Shown one piece after another: positions 23,758 through 33,198 of a DNA stretch of 56,504 nt. The stretch is from Streptomyces olivochromogenes (GTDB taxonomy: Bacteria; Actinomycetota; Actinomycetes; Streptomycetales; Streptomycetaceae): assembly GCF_021538895.1 (NCBI RefSeq), contig NZ_JADDRL010000061.1, positions 1-56,504 on the forward strand, in the 5' to 3' direction. Position 1 is the stretch's first letter; every line of letters starts with the position of its first letter. Below the pieces are notes generated by a model, which was not told where the DNA came from, searched no databases, and worked only from the letters and a program-made list of their open reading frames with translations. Both the position numbers and the translations under genes were made by a program.

Positions 23758-25797
23758 TCAGCTCTCGGAGCGGTCCTCCGGGGTCTGCTCCGTCACCGGG
23801 GCAGACTCGGCCGCCGTGGACTTCGCGGTGCTGATCGCCGGCGTCGAGCCGTTCGCCCCGTTGGTCAGTGCCAGCTCCTTCGGGGAGAGCACCGGCGGGC
23901 GGGTGGACGGCGTACGCCGGGAGGAGCCGGTCCACGCGGGCCGTGCGGGCCGCTTGTGGATCGCCGCGAAGATCTCGGCGATCTCCTCCTTGCCGAGCGT
24001 CTCCTTCTCCAGGAGGGCCAGGACGAGGTTGTCGAGGACGTCGCGGTTCTCGACCAGGATCTCCCAGGCCTCGTTGTGCGCGTTCTCGATGAGCTTCTTG
24101 ACTTCCTCGTCCACCAGCGCGGCGACCTCTTCCGAGTAGTCGCGCTGGTGAGCCATCTCACGTCCGAGGAACGGCTCGGTGTTGTCGCCGCCGAACTTGA
24201 TGGCGCCGAGACGCTCGGTCATGCCGTACTGGGTGACCATCGCGCGGGCCGTGGTGGTGGCCTTCTCGATGTCGTTCGCGGCGCCCGTGGTCGGGTCGTG
24301 GAAGACCAGTTCCTCGGCCGCGCGGCCGCCCAGCATGTAGGCCAGCTGGTCGAGCATCTCGTTGCGGGTGGTCGAGTACTTGTCCTCGTCCGGGAGCACC
24401 ATCGTGTAGCCGAGGGCGCGGCCGCGGGACAGGATCGTGATCTTGTGGACCGGGTCGGAGTTCGGCGAGGCCGCCGCGACCAGGGCGTGACCGCCCTCGT
24501 GGTACGCGGTGATCTTCTTCTCCTTGTCCGACATGATCCGGGTCCGCTTCTGCGGGCCCGCGACCACACGGTCGATCGCCTCGTCCAGCATGGAGTTGTC
24601 GATCAGCTTCTTGTCGCTGCGCGCCGTGAGCAGGGCGGCCTCGTTGAGGACGTTGCTCAGGTCGGCACCGGTGAAGCCCGGGGTACGGCGGGCGACCGCG
24701 GACAGGTCGACGTCGGGAGCGACCGGCTTGCCCTTCTGGTGGACCTTGAGGATCTCCAGACGGCCCTGCAGGTCCGGCGGGTCGACCGCGATCTGGCGGT
24801 CGAAGCGGCCGGGGCGCAGGAGGGCCGGGTCGAGGATGTCGGGCCGGTTCGTCGCGGCGATGAGGATCACGCCGCCCTTGACGTCGAAGCCGTCCATCTC
24901 GACGAGCAGCTGGTTCAGCGTCTGCTCGCGCTCGTCGTGACCACCGCCGAGGCCGGCGCCGCGGTGGCGGCCGACCGCGTCGATCTCGTCGACGAAGACG
25001 ATCGCCGGGGCGTTCGCCTTGGCCTGCTCGAACAGGTCACGGACTCGGGAGGCACCGACACCGACGAACATCTCGACGAAGTCGGAACCGGAGATCGAAT
25101 AGAAGGGGACCCCGGCCTCGCCGGCCACGGCACGCGCGAGCAGCGTCTTGCCGGTACCCGGACGGCCGTACAGGAGCACGCCCTTGGGGATCTTGGCGCC
25201 GACGGCCTGGAACTTCGCCGGCTCCTGCAGGAACTCCTTGATCTCCTGGAGTTCCTCGACCGCCTCGTCACAGCCCGCGACGTCCGAGAAGGTCGTCTTC
25301 GGGGTGTCCTTGGTGATGAGCTTCGCCTTCGACTTCCCGAAGTTCATGACCCGGGAGCCGCCACCCTGCATCTGATTCATCAGGAACAGGAAGACGACCA
25401 CGATGAGGACGAAGGGGAGCAGCGAGAGCAGGACGCCGACGAACGGGTTCTGCTTGGACGGCGCGACCGTGTAGCCGTCCGGGATCTGCTTGTCCTGGTA
25501 CTTGTTCTGCAGCGTCGTGGCCAGGGCCACGCCCTGGTCGCCGATGTAGCTCGCCTGGATCTTCGAGCTGCCCTCGACCTTGACGCCGTCCTTGAGCGTG
25601 ACCTTGACGGTCTGCTCGTCACCGGTGGTGAGCTTGGCCGACTCGACCTTGTTGTCGTTGATCGCCGCCACGACCTGGCCGGTGTCCACCGTCTTGTAGC
25701 CGCCGGACGAGCCGACGACCTGCATCAACACGACCACGGCAAGGACGGCCAGCACGATCCACATGACCGGCCCACGGAAGTATCGCTTCACGTCCAT
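23758..25797 (-). CDS. ftsH: ATP-dependent zinc metalloprotease FtsH
   Basis: Membrane-bound AAA+ protease that degrades misfolded membrane proteins and selected cytoplasmic targets. Domain order in the 679-residue protein: membrane helix (VMWIVLAVLAVVVLMQVV), a small periplasmic domain, second helix (LLPFVLIVVVFLFLMNQM), then the AAA+ module with Walker A YGRPGTGKTLLARAVAG, Walker B IVFVDEIDAVGR and the SRH region NRPDILDPALLRPGRFDRQI. The zinc protease motif is AYHEGGHALVAA (HExxH). Walker A has Arg where most FtsH proteins have Pro (GPPGTGKT). The C-terminus is a disordered Ser/Thr/Pro-rich tail. The ATG at 25797 (MDVKRYFRGPVMW) immediately precedes the first helix; longer readings are unlikely. 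Confidence 0.97.
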   Translation of the reverse strand: MDVKRYFRGPVMWIVLAVLAVVVLMQVVGSSGGYKTVDTGQVVAAINDNKVESAKLTTGDEQTVKVTLKDGVKVEGSSKIQASYIGDQGVALATTLQNKYQDKQIPDGYTVAPSKQNPFVGVLLSLLPFVLIVVVFLFLMNQMQGGGSRVMNFGKSKAKLITKDTPKTTFSDVAGCDEAVEELQEIKEFLQEPAKFQAVGAKIPKGVLLYGRPGTGKTLLARAVAGEAGVPFYSISGSDFVEMFVGVGASRVRDLFEQAKANAPAIVFVDEIDAVGRHRGAGLGGGHDEREQTLNQLLVEMDGFDVKGGVILIAATNRPDILDPALLRPGRFDRQIAVDPPDLQGRLEILKVHQKGKPVAPDVDLSAVARRTPGFTGADLSNVLNEAALLTARSDKKLIDNSMLDEAIDRVVAGPQKRTRIMSDKEKKITAYHEGGHALVAAASPNSDPVHKITILSRGRALGYTMVLPDEDKYSTTRNEMLDQLAYMLGGRAAEELVFHDPTTGAANDIEKATTTARAMVTQYGMTERLGAIKFGGDNTEPFLGREMAHQRDYSEEVAALVDEEVKKLIENAHNEAWEILVENRDVLDNLVLALLEKETLGKEEIAEIFAAIHKRPARPAWTGSSRRTPSTRPPVLSPKELALTNGANGSTPAISTAKSTAAESAPVTEQTPEDRSES

Positions 25798-25993
25798 CCA
25801 TACGGAGCGGTGCCGCCCCGTCCCTCCTGCCATAGTGAGTTTGATAAGACAGTTCTTCTGACGGTACCCCAGCATTGTCACCCGAAGCCGCGCGAAGCCG
25901 CTCGGACGGCTGGCATTCCCGTCTCTGCATGCTCCAACGGCACGAAACCCGCTGGGGTTCCCGATCGTCTTACGGACTTGGGCCCTTTGGGGC

Positions 25994-26554
25994 TCAGCCG
26001 CCGTAGACGTGAGGCGCGAGCGTACCGACGAACGGGAGGTTGCGGTACTTCTCGGCGTAGTCGAGGCCGTAGCCCACGACGAACTCGTTGGGGATGTCGA
26101 AGCCGACCCACTCCACGTCGATGGCGACCTTGGCGGCGTCGGGCTTGCGCAGCAGCGTGCACACCTTCAGCGAGGCGGGCTCGCGCGAGCCGAGGTTGTT
26201 GATCAGCCAGGACAGGGTCAGGCCGGAGTCGATGATGTCCTCGACGATCAGGACGTGCTTGCCCTTGATGTCGGTGTCGAGGTCCTTGAGGATCCGCACG
26301 ACACCGGAGGACTGGGTGCCCGCGCCGTACGACGACACGGCCATCCAGTCCATCGTGACGGGGGTGGACAGCGCCCGGGCGAGGTCGGCCATGACCATCA
26401 CCGCGCCCTTGAGCACGCCGACGATCAGCAGATCCCTGCCCTCGTACTCCGCGTCGATCTTCGCGGCCAGCTCGGCCAGCTTCGCGTCGATCTCTTCCTT
26501 GGTGATGAGCACCCGCTGGAGGTCGGCACCCATGTCTTTCGCGTCCACCCGCAT
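25994..26554 (-). CDS. hpt: Hypoxanthine phosphoribosyltransferase
   Basis: Salvages hypoxanthine and guanine to IMP and GMP with PRPP. The 186-residue protein has the PRPP-binding signature HVLIVEDIIDSGLTLSWLIN, a flexible-loop SSYG segment (MAVSSYGAGTQSSG) and VEWVGFDIPNEFVVGYGLDY, which contacts the purine. The ATG at 26554 (MRVDAKDMGADLQ) is used; ATG at 26533 and a GTG at 26572 are alternatives, and none has a strong ribosome site. It follows tilS by 75 bp and precedes ftsH by 196 bp. The tilS-hpt-ftsH order is conserved in many Gram-positive bacteria. Confidence 0.95.
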   Translation of the reverse strand: MRVDAKDMGADLQRVLITKEEIDAKLAELAAKIDAEYEGRDLLIVGVLKGAVMVMADLARALSTPVTMDWMAVSSYGAGTQSSGVVRILKDLDTDIKGKHVLIVEDIIDSGLTLSWLINNLGSREPASLKVCTLLRKPDAAKVAIDVEWVGFDIPNEFVVGYGLDYAEKYRNLPFVGTLAPHVYGG

Positions 26555-26629
26555 CACTTTCGGTCGTCCCACCGGCCCGCCGGTCCCGTCCCCTGAGGGA
26601 GATCCGGCGCCTCCCCCGGGGGGAGGGAT

Positions 26630-27685
26630 TCAGCCTTGCCGAATCACCAGTCTGCCACCCTGTCGCTGGGCGACGACTTTGCCCGGGAGATTGATGGCCC
26701 CCTGGCCGCGCCAACCGGTGATCAGCCGGTCGAGTTCCTCGATGTGGCGGGCGAACAGCGAACCGGCCGGAGCACCCGCCTCGATGGCGGCGCGGCGCAG
26801 GATGCGGCGGCGCACCGCGGGCGGCAGCGCGAAGAGCTTGGAGCACTCCAGGAGTCCGGTGGCGTCACGGACGGCGGTCTCGGCCTGACTGGCCCAGGCG
26901 TCGAGGGCGTCGGCGTCGTCGCGGGAGAGCTGGGCCGTACGGGCGAGTGCCTCGACGACGCCCTTGCCGAGGGCCTTCTCCAGGGCGGGCAGGCCCTCGT
27001 GGCGCAGCCGGGAGCGCGTGTACGCCGGGTCGGCGTTGTGCGGGTCGTCCCAGACCGGCAGGGACTGGACCATGCAGGCCTTGCGGGCGGTCTGCCGGTC
27101 GAGCTGGAGGAAGGGGCGGCGGTAACGGCCGCCGGCCCCCGAGACCGCGGCCATTCCGGACAGGGAGCGGATGCCGGAGCCGCGGGCGAGGCCGAGCAGG
27201 ACGGTTTCGGCCTGGTCGTCGCGGGTGTGGCCGAGCAGGATCGCGCGGGCGCCGTGGCGTTCGGCGGCGGCGTCGAGGGCGGCGTAGCGGGCGTCCCGGG
27301 CGGCGGCCTCGGGACCTCCCTCGCGGCCCACGGTGACGGCGATGGACTCGACGGGGTCCAGGCCGAGTTCGCGCAGCCTCAGGACGACCTCGTCGGCGCG
27401 CAGGCCGGAGCCGGGCTGAAGGCCGTGGTCGACGGTGATACCGCCGGCGCGGATGCCGAGTTTGGGGGCTTCGAAGGCGAGGGCGGAGGCGAGGGCCATG
27501 GAGTCGGCGCCGCCGGAGCACGCCACGAGGACGAGCGGGGACGGGGGGCGCTCGTACGCGCCGTGCGCGCTGTCCGGGGCGGCGTGCGTGCCGACCCGGG
27601 AGTTGGGGATCTGTTCGTCGATGAGGTCGTGAAGGACGCGGCGGACCGCCAGGCGTATCGCCGCGACCGCAGGATGGGGACCCAT
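26630..27685 (-). CDS. tilS: tRNA(Ile)-lysidine synthetase
   Basis: Modifies C34 of the CAU-anticodon isoleucine tRNA to lysidine, which changes its codon specificity from AUG to AUA. The PP-loop ATPase motif is VACSGGADSMALAS, with AILLGHTRDDQAETVLLGLA and PFLQLDRQTARKAC further on. The 351-residue protein is of the shorter actinobacterial type with a reduced C-terminal domain. A variable 45-residue N-terminal leader precedes the P-loop. It is upstream of hpt and downstream of the DUF2342 metalloprotease gene, all on the minus strand. Confidence 0.95.
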   Translation of the reverse strand: MGPHPAVAAIRLAVRRVLHDLIDEQIPNSRVGTHAAPDSAHGAYERPPSPLVLVACSGGADSMALASALAFEAPKLGIRAGGITVDHGLQPGSGLRADEVVLRLRELGLDPVESIAVTVGREGGPEAAARDARYAALDAAAERHGARAILLGHTRDDQAETVLLGLARGSGIRSLSGMAAVSGAGGRYRRPFLQLDRQTARKACMVQSLPVWDDPHNADPAYTRSRLRHEGLPALEKALGKGVVEALARTAQLSRDDADALDAWASQAETAVRDATGLLECSKLFALPPAVRRRILRRAAIEAGAPAGSLFARHIEELDRLITGWRGQGAINLPGKVVAQRQGGRLVIRQG

Positions 27686-27877
27686 GTCCGGTTCCCTTCA
27701 TGAAATTGTCGGGGGTGAGCCCGAGCTTCGGTCACTCAGAGTGTGTAGATGGTGACAGAAACGGGCCGTTCCCCGAGCATTGCACGCCTACCCATGGCTC
27801 ACGGTCCCTCGGACGGGTGATTGGAGGGGCGTTCGCCTGCCGTCGGCCGGATTCGGTTCACGACTTTCCCACGGGGT

Positions 27878-29011
27878 TCACGACTCGGGCTTGCGGTGCA
27901 CCCGCGCGATCCAGTCCGCCGGTTTGGCGATCTCCGTCTTGGTCGGCAGGGTGTTCGGAGAGGTCCACACGCGGTTGAAGCCGTCCATGCCGACCTGGTC
28001 GACGACCGCGCGCACGAAGCGCTCGCCGTCCCGGTATTGCCGCAGCTTGGCGTCCAGTCCCAGCAGTTTGCGCAGCGCCAGGTCCAGCCGGGAAGCGCCC
28101 TTGGCGCGGCGCTGCTGGAACTTCTCGCGGATCTCCGAGACGGTCGGTACGACTTCCGGACCGACCCCGTCCATCACGAAGTCGGCGTGCCCCTCCAGGA
28201 GGGACATCACCGCGGTGAGGCGGCCGAGGATCTCTCGCTGGGCCGGGGTCTGCACCAGTTCGACGAACGACCGTCCGCCGTCGTCCTCCTCGCCCTCCGG
28301 GCGCCCGCCGGCCAGTGACTGGGCGGCCTCGCGCATGCGTTCCAGGACGGTCATCGGGTCGACATCGGTCTCCGCCAAGAAAGACTGGATTTCACCCTCC
28401 AGGTGGTCACGCAGCCACGGCACGGCGGTGAACTGCGTGCGGTGCGTCTCCTCGTGCAGGCACACCCACAGCCGGAAGTCGTGAGGTTCCACGTCGAGTT
28501 CGCGCTCCACGTGGACGATGTTCGGCGCGACCAGCAGCAGCCGGCCGCCGCCGTTCTCGCCGGCCGGGAGGTCGCGGGTGGCGGGGGCGAAGGTCTCGTA
28601 CTGGCCGAGGACGCGGGAGGCCAGGAAGGACAGCAGCATGCCCAGTTCGACGCCGGTGACCTTGCCGCCGACGGCGCCGAGGACCGCACCGGCGGGGGTG
28701 CCGCCGCGCCGCTCCTGCATCTTGTCCAGCAGGGGCTTGAGGATCTCCCGGAAACCGGCCACGTTCGCCCGGACCCAGCCGGGACGGTCGACGACCAGTA
28801 CGGGCGTGCCGTGGGTGTCCTCGGTGCCCATACGAGTGAAGCCCCGGACGTGTTCCTCCGAGGCCTTCGCGTGCCGCCGCAGTTCCGCGACGACGGCGCG
28901 GGCCTCGTCGCGGCTCACCTCGGGGCCCGGCCGCACGAGCCGGCTCGCGGTCGCCACCGCGAGGTTCCAGTCGACCATCCCAGGAGATGCAGCGCCACCG
29001 ATGCTCGTCAT
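27878..29011 (-). CDS. Zinc-dependent metalloprotease (DUF2342 family)
   Basis: A 377-residue zincin-like protein. The HExxH motif, WVCLHEETHRTQF (HEETH at residues 186-190), and a downstream LLEGHADFVMDGVG, which supplies the likely third ligand, match the DUF2342 family, often annotated as coenzyme F420 biosynthesis-associated or zinc-dependent metalloprotease. The N-terminus MVDWNLAVATASRLVRPGPE is typical. Peptidase activity is inferred from the motif only. The gene lies between dacB and tilS on the same strand, with 145 bp to dacB and 192 bp to tilS. Confidence 0.88.
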   Translation of the reverse strand: MTSIGGAASPGMVDWNLAVATASRLVRPGPEVSRDEARAVVAELRRHAKASEEHVRGFTRMGTEDTHGTPVLVVDRPGWVRANVAGFREILKPLLDKMQERRGGTPAGAVLGAVGGKVTGVELGMLLSFLASRVLGQYETFAPATRDLPAGENGGGRLLLVAPNIVHVERELDVEPHDFRLWVCLHEETHRTQFTAVPWLRDHLEGEIQSFLAETDVDPMTVLERMREAAQSLAGGRPEGEEDDGGRSFVELVQTPAQREILGRLTAVMSLLEGHADFVMDGVGPEVVPTVSEIREKFQQRRAKGASRLDLALRKLLGLDAKLRQYRDGERFVRAVVDQVGMDGFNRVWTSPNTLPTKTEIAKPADWIARVHRKPES

Positions 29012-29156
29012 GCGTCAACCGTACGTGAGCCTTCCCACTTGGGGCAGGCCGTGCGAGGTCGGCGAGGCTCGGGGCGACCCGTGGGGCGTCGGGGGATTCC
29101 CGCGCGGGCAGGGGTGAGCCGAGGTTCGAGCGGCCCCCGCACCCGCACCCCGTCGG

Positions 29157-30761
29157 CTACCCGCATCCGCACCCCGCCAGCGCCGTCGCCGTCTTGTCCA
29201 GGGCCGTCTGGGCCGCGACCGGATCCGTCGTGTTCGCGGCGAGGAAGGCGAAGGCCAGGAGTCGGCCGTCCCGGTCGACCACGGTGCCCGCCAGCGTGTT
29301 CACGCCCGTCAGGGTGCCGGTCTTCGCCCGTACGACGCCCGCCGCGCCGTCCGCGTAGCGGCTGCTGAGGGTGCCGGTGAAGCCGGCGACGGGCAGGCCG
29401 GTGAGGACGGGCCGCAGGCCGGGGTGGGTGGCGGAGCCGGCTTCGACCAGGAGGGCGGTCAGGAGGTTCGCGGTCAGCCTGTCGTTGCGGTTCAGGCCGC
29501 TGCCGTCGTGGAACGACGCGCCCTTCATCGGCAGGCCCAGTTTCTTCAGCTGCGCGGCGATCGCGGCCGCGCCGCCGTCGAAGCTCGCCGGCCGGCCGCT
29601 CGCCAGGGCGGTCTGGCGGGCCAGGGCCTCGGCGATGTCGTTGTCGCTGTTGGTCAGCATGCGTTCGACCAGGTCGGACAGGGGCGGCGAGCTGACCGAG
29701 GCGAGGGCGGTGGCGCGGCCGGTCGCCTTGGAGGGGCCGGGGTGCGTGGTCTTGATGCCGGCGTCCTTGAGGAACCCGGCGAACTTGCCGGCCGCGTCCG
29801 CCGCGGGATCGGCCACCCGGGTCACCGGCCCGCTGTTCGAGCCGTCGGTACGGCCCTCGTCGGCCATCAGGGAGCTCACGGGGGCGAGGTTGTCGTTGAC
29901 GCCGATCGGGTGGAGCACGGGGCCCGTGTACAGGGTGGTGTCGTACGAGAGCGTCACCTGGCGGACGCCGCGGTGCCCAAGCGCCTCGGCCGTGTCCCGC
30001 GCCAGGGTGCGCAGGCTCGCCCAGCCCTCCGCCTTGGTGTGGGCGGTGAGCGTCGGGTCGCCGCCGCCGACGAGGACGAGTTCCTTGGTGTCGGCTTCCA
30101 GGGCGGTCCGGGTGGTGAGGCGGTGGTCGGCGCCCAGGGCGGACAGCGCGGCGACGGCGGTGGCGATCTTCGTGGTGGAGGCGGGGGTCAGGGCCGTGTC
30201 GGCGCCGGTGCCGTACAGCCGGCCACCACTCGCCACGTCGACGACCGCGGCCGTGTGCGAGCCGCCGAGCGCCGGGTCGTCCAGGAGCGGGTCCAGGACG
30301 TTCGCGAGGGCCTTCCCGGTGGGCGCCGACCTGACCTTGTGGGCGGTGCCGCCCAGGCTCGTCAGGACGGACGCGGCGCTCGGGGCGGGCCGGGGCCCGT
30401 CGTCCGCCGTGCCGGAGTCACCGCCGTGATCTGCGCCACCCGGCCGCTCCAGGGCGACCGCGCGCTCCCGCTCGGCCGTACGCTGACCGTTGGCGTCCCA
30501 GGGGCCGACGGCGGAAACCACTCCGGCGGCCAGTGCCAGCCCGGCGGTGGCGGCGCCCGCGGTGTACTGCCAGGTCTTCAGGGACCGCGGACGAGCGAGG
30601 CCCCCTGGCCCCGCGAGCCGGGGTCCCACGGCCCGGGTGATCCGCGCGACCCGCGGTTTCGCGGCCGTCGCGACCCGTGCCAGACGGGGTCGTACGGCGT
30701 TCGCGAGCCGCACCACATGCGGTCCCGCGGCTCGCCAAGGCCTCAGCTCTGGCACGACCAC
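29157..30761 (-). CDS. dacB: D-alanyl-D-alanine carboxypeptidase/endopeptidase (PBP4, class C)
   Basis: Serine peptidase of peptidoglycan maturation, acting outside the membrane. The 534-residue protein has a basic cytoplasmic N-terminus with three repeated RPRLA/KPRVA-type segments, one membrane helix (about residues 64-84) and the peptidase S13 domain. Catalytic motifs are SxxK in PASTTKIATAVA (Ser195, Lys198), SxN in MLTNSDNDIAEALARQT and KTG in VRAKTGTLTGVNTLAG. The C-terminus ends CGCG. The GTG at 30761 has AAGGGG upstream. It is divergent from ppa across a 79-bp shared promoter region. Confidence 0.93.
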   Translation of the reverse strand: MVVPELRPWRAAGPHVVRLANAVRPRLARVATAAKPRVARITRAVGPRLAGPGGLARPRSLKTWQYTAGAATAGLALAAGVVSAVGPWDANGQRTAERERAVALERPGGADHGGDSGTADDGPRPAPSAASVLTSLGGTAHKVRSAPTGKALANVLDPLLDDPALGGSHTAAVVDVASGGRLYGTGADTALTPASTTKIATAVAALSALGADHRLTTRTALEADTKELVLVGGGDPTLTAHTKAEGWASLRTLARDTAEALGHRGVRQVTLSYDTTLYTGPVLHPIGVNDNLAPVSSLMADEGRTDGSNSGPVTRVADPAADAAGKFAGFLKDAGIKTTHPGPSKATGRATALASVSSPPLSDLVERMLTNSDNDIAEALARQTALASGRPASFDGGAAAIAAQLKKLGLPMKGASFHDGSGLNRNDRLTANLLTALLVEAGSATHPGLRPVLTGLPVAGFTGTLSSRYADGAAGVVRAKTGTLTGVNTLAGTVVDRDGRLLAFAFLAANTTDPVAAQTALDKTATALAGCGCG

Positions 30762-30840
30762 CAGCCCCTTTCGCGATCACACACCTGCGTGAGGGACACT
30801 TAATCACCAGAACTATGTGCTGATCATGGAGGAGCCACCG

Positions 30841-31332
30841 GTGGAGTTCGACGTCACGATCGAGATCCCGAAGGGTTCGCGGAACAAGTACGAGGTGGAC
30901 CACGAGACCGGTCGGATCCGCCTGGACCGTCGCCTCTTCACCTCGACCGCCTACCCGACCGACTACGGCTTCGTCGAGAACACCCTCGGCGAGGACGGCG
31001 ACCCGCTGGACGCGCTGGTCATCCTGGACGAGCCGACCTTCCCGGGCTGCCTCATCAAGTGCCGTGCGATCGGCATGTTCCGGATGACGGACGAGGCGGG
31101 CGGCGACGACAAGCTGCTGTGCGTTCCGGCCACCGACCCGCGGGTGGAGCACCTGCGCGACATCCACCACGTGTCGGAGTTCGACCGCCTGGAGATCCAG
31201 CACTTCTTCGAGGTCTACAAGGACCTGGAGCCCGGCAAGTCCGTCGAGGGCGCCAACTGGGTCGGCCGCACCGACGCCGAGATCGAGATCGAGCGGTCCT
31301 ACAAGCGCTTCAAGGAGCAGGGCGGTCACTGA
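30841..31332 (+). CDS. ppa: Inorganic pyrophosphatase (family I)
   Basis: Hydrolyses pyrophosphate from biosynthetic reactions, with Mg2+. The 163-residue protein matches the soluble family I enzyme: FDVTIEIPKGSRNKYEVDHE, the signature region DYGFVENTLGEDGDPLDALV with the metal-binding Asp residues, LLCVPATDPRVEHLRDIHHV and VGRTDAEIEIERSYKRF. The GTG at 30841 is chosen because GGAGGAGCCACC lies directly upstream. An upstream ATG at 30826 would place that ribosome site inside the protein. It is followed by a terminator and the ThrE-like gene. Confidence 0.97.
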   Translation: MEFDVTIEIPKGSRNKYEVDHETGRIRLDRRLFTSTAYPTDYGFVENTLGEDGDPLDALVILDEPTFPGCLIKCRAIGMFRMTDEAGGDDKLLCVPATDPRVEHLRDIHHVSEFDRLEIQHFFEVYKDLEPGKSVEGANWVGRTDAEIEIERSYKRFKEQGGH

Positions 31333-31376
31333 CCTCCGTCCCACGGGACTGGAGGACGGACACCACTGCGTCCCTA

Positions 31377-31408
31377 ACGGGCCGCACGCGCACGCGTGCG
31401 GCCCGTTT
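31377..31408 (+). terminator. Terminator hairpin after ppa
   Basis: A perfect stem of about 13 bp (ACGGGCCGCACG with CGTGCGGCCCGT) around a tight loop, followed by TT, located 45 bp after the ppa stop. Confidence 0.8.
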
Positions 31409-31476
31409 GCGTGTCCGCTGTGGGCCCATGCGCATACTGGGGCCTGGGCAAGGTGTCGTTCAGGGAGCGTTGCGGA

Positions 31477-33141
31477 GTGACGGAGGCGGAGGACCGCAAG
31501 CCTCGTTCGGACGAGGCGAGGAGCACGTACGACCCCGAGATCACGTCGGAGTTCGCCGTACCCGAGGGGCTGTCGGTCCCGAGGACGGGCGGTGAGTCCG
31601 AGACGACGTCCGAGTTCGCCGTGCCCGAGGGCACGCACGCGCCGCAGGCGCCGAGCGCCGAGCCGGAGGGCTCGGCGTTCAGCGTGCCGAACACGTACAG
31701 CAGCCGGCAGGCCCCGCCGGCGTTCACCCCGGCGACCGGCATCCCGGCCGTCAGCCTGGTCAAGGACGCGCCCTGGCAGGACCGGATGCGCACGATGCTG
31801 CGCCTGCCGGTGGCCGAGCGGCCGGCCCCGGAGCCGGTGCAGAGGGGCGAGGAGGAGGGCGGCCCGGCCGTCCCGCGCGTGCTCGACCTGACCCTGCGTA
31901 TCGGCGAGCTGCTGCTGGCGGGCGGCGAGGGCGCCGAGGACGTCGAGGCCGCGATGTTCGCGGTGTGCCGGTCGTACGGCCTCGACCGCTGCGAGCCGAC
32001 CGTCACCTTCACGCTGCTGTCGATCTCGCACCAGCCGTCCCTGGTGGACGACCCGGTGACGGCGTCCCGCACGGTGCGCCGGCGCGGCACCGACTACACG
32101 CGTCTGGCGGCCGTGTTCCGGCTCGTGGACGACCTGACGGACCCGGAGACCCATGTCTCCCTGGAGGAGGCCTACCGGCGGCTCGTGGAGATCCGCCGCA
32201 ACCGCCACCCGTACCCCACCTGGGTGCTGACCGCGGCGACCGGACTGCTCGCGGGCGCGGCCTCCGTCCTGGTCGGCGGTGACGTGATCGTGTTCGTGGC
32301 GGCGGCGCTGGGCGCGATGCTCGGCGACCGGCTGGCCTGGCTGTGCGCGGGGCGCGGGCTGCCGGAGTTCTACCAGTTCACCGTGGCCGCGATGCCGCCC
32401 GCCGCGGTCGGCGTGGCGTTCACGCTGGCGCACGTCGACGTGAAGGCGTCCGCGGTGATCACCGGTGGGCTGTTCGCGCTGCTGCCCGGACGGGCGCTGG
32501 TGGCGGGCGTGCAGGACGGCCTGACCGGCTTCTACATCACCGCTGCCGCCCGCCTGCTGGAGGTCATGTACTTCTTCGTCGGCATCGTCATCGGCGTGCT
32601 GGTCATCCTGTACTTCGGCGTGAAGCTGGGCGGCACGCTCAACCCGGACGCGGCGCTGAACATCGCCGAGCGGCCGCTGCTCCAGATCGCCGCCTCGATG
32701 CTGCTGTCGCTGACCTTCGCCGTACTGCTCCAGCAGGAACGATCCACCGTGCTGGCGGTGACGCTCAACGGCGGCGTCGCCTGGTCGGTGTACGGCGCGA
32801 TGCACTACGCCGGGGAGATCTCGCCGGTGGCCTCCACGGCCGTGGCCGCCGGGCTGGTCGGGCTGTTCGGGCAGCTGCTGTCGCGGTACCGGTTCGCGTC
32901 CGCGCTGCCGTACACCACGGCCGCGATCGGGCCGCTGCTGCCGGGTTCGGCGACCTACTTCGGGCTGCTGTCCATCGCGCAGAACGAGGTCGACAAGGGG
33001 CTCGTGTCCCTGGCCAAGGCCGCGTCCCTCGCCATGGCCATCGCGATCGGCGTCAACCTGGGGGCGGAGATCTCGCGGCTGTTCCTGCGCGTCGGCTCCG
33101 CCAAGAAGCGCCGGGCCGCCAAGCGGACGAGGGGCTTCTGA
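31477..33141 (+). CDS. Threonine/serine exporter family protein (ThrE-like, DUF1212/DUF3815)
   Basis: A 554-residue membrane protein. The C-terminal 430 residues form the ThrE module: a cytoplasmic ThrE_1 domain (VLDLTLRIGELLLAGGEGAE and CEPTVTFTLLSISHQ), then about ten membrane helices in two blocks, including GLFALLPGRALVAGVQDGLT and ATYFGLLSIAQNEVDKGLV. The N-terminal 115 residues are hydrophilic and contain a duplicated TSEFAVPEG motif and a related AFSVPNTY. ThrE of Corynebacterium exports threonine and serine; the substrate here is inferred. The GTG at 31477 (MTEAEDRKPR) has GGGAG upstream. Stop is 57 bp from the convergent DedA gene. Confidence 0.85.
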   Translation: MTEAEDRKPRSDEARSTYDPEITSEFAVPEGLSVPRTGGESETTSEFAVPEGTHAPQAPSAEPEGSAFSVPNTYSSRQAPPAFTPATGIPAVSLVKDAPWQDRMRTMLRLPVAERPAPEPVQRGEEEGGPAVPRVLDLTLRIGELLLAGGEGAEDVEAAMFAVCRSYGLDRCEPTVTFTLLSISHQPSLVDDPVTASRTVRRRGTDYTRLAAVFRLVDDLTDPETHVSLEEAYRRLVEIRRNRHPYPTWVLTAATGLLAGAASVLVGGDVIVFVAAALGAMLGDRLAWLCAGRGLPEFYQFTVAAMPPAAVGVAFTLAHVDVKASAVITGGLFALLPGRALVAGVQDGLTGFYITAAARLLEVMYFFVGIVIGVLVILYFGVKLGGTLNPDAALNIAERPLLQIAASMLLSLTFAVLLQQERSTVLAVTLNGGVAWSVYGAMHYAGEISPVASTAVAAGLVGLFGQLLSRYRFASALPYTTAAIGPLLPGSATYFGLLSIAQNEVDKGLVSLAKAASLAMAIAIGVNLGAEISRLFLRVGSAKKRRAAKRTRGF

Positions 33142-33154
33142 GGCCCCCCAGCCG

Positions 33155-33192
<38 letters not shown>

Positions 33193-33198
33193 GAGGCC

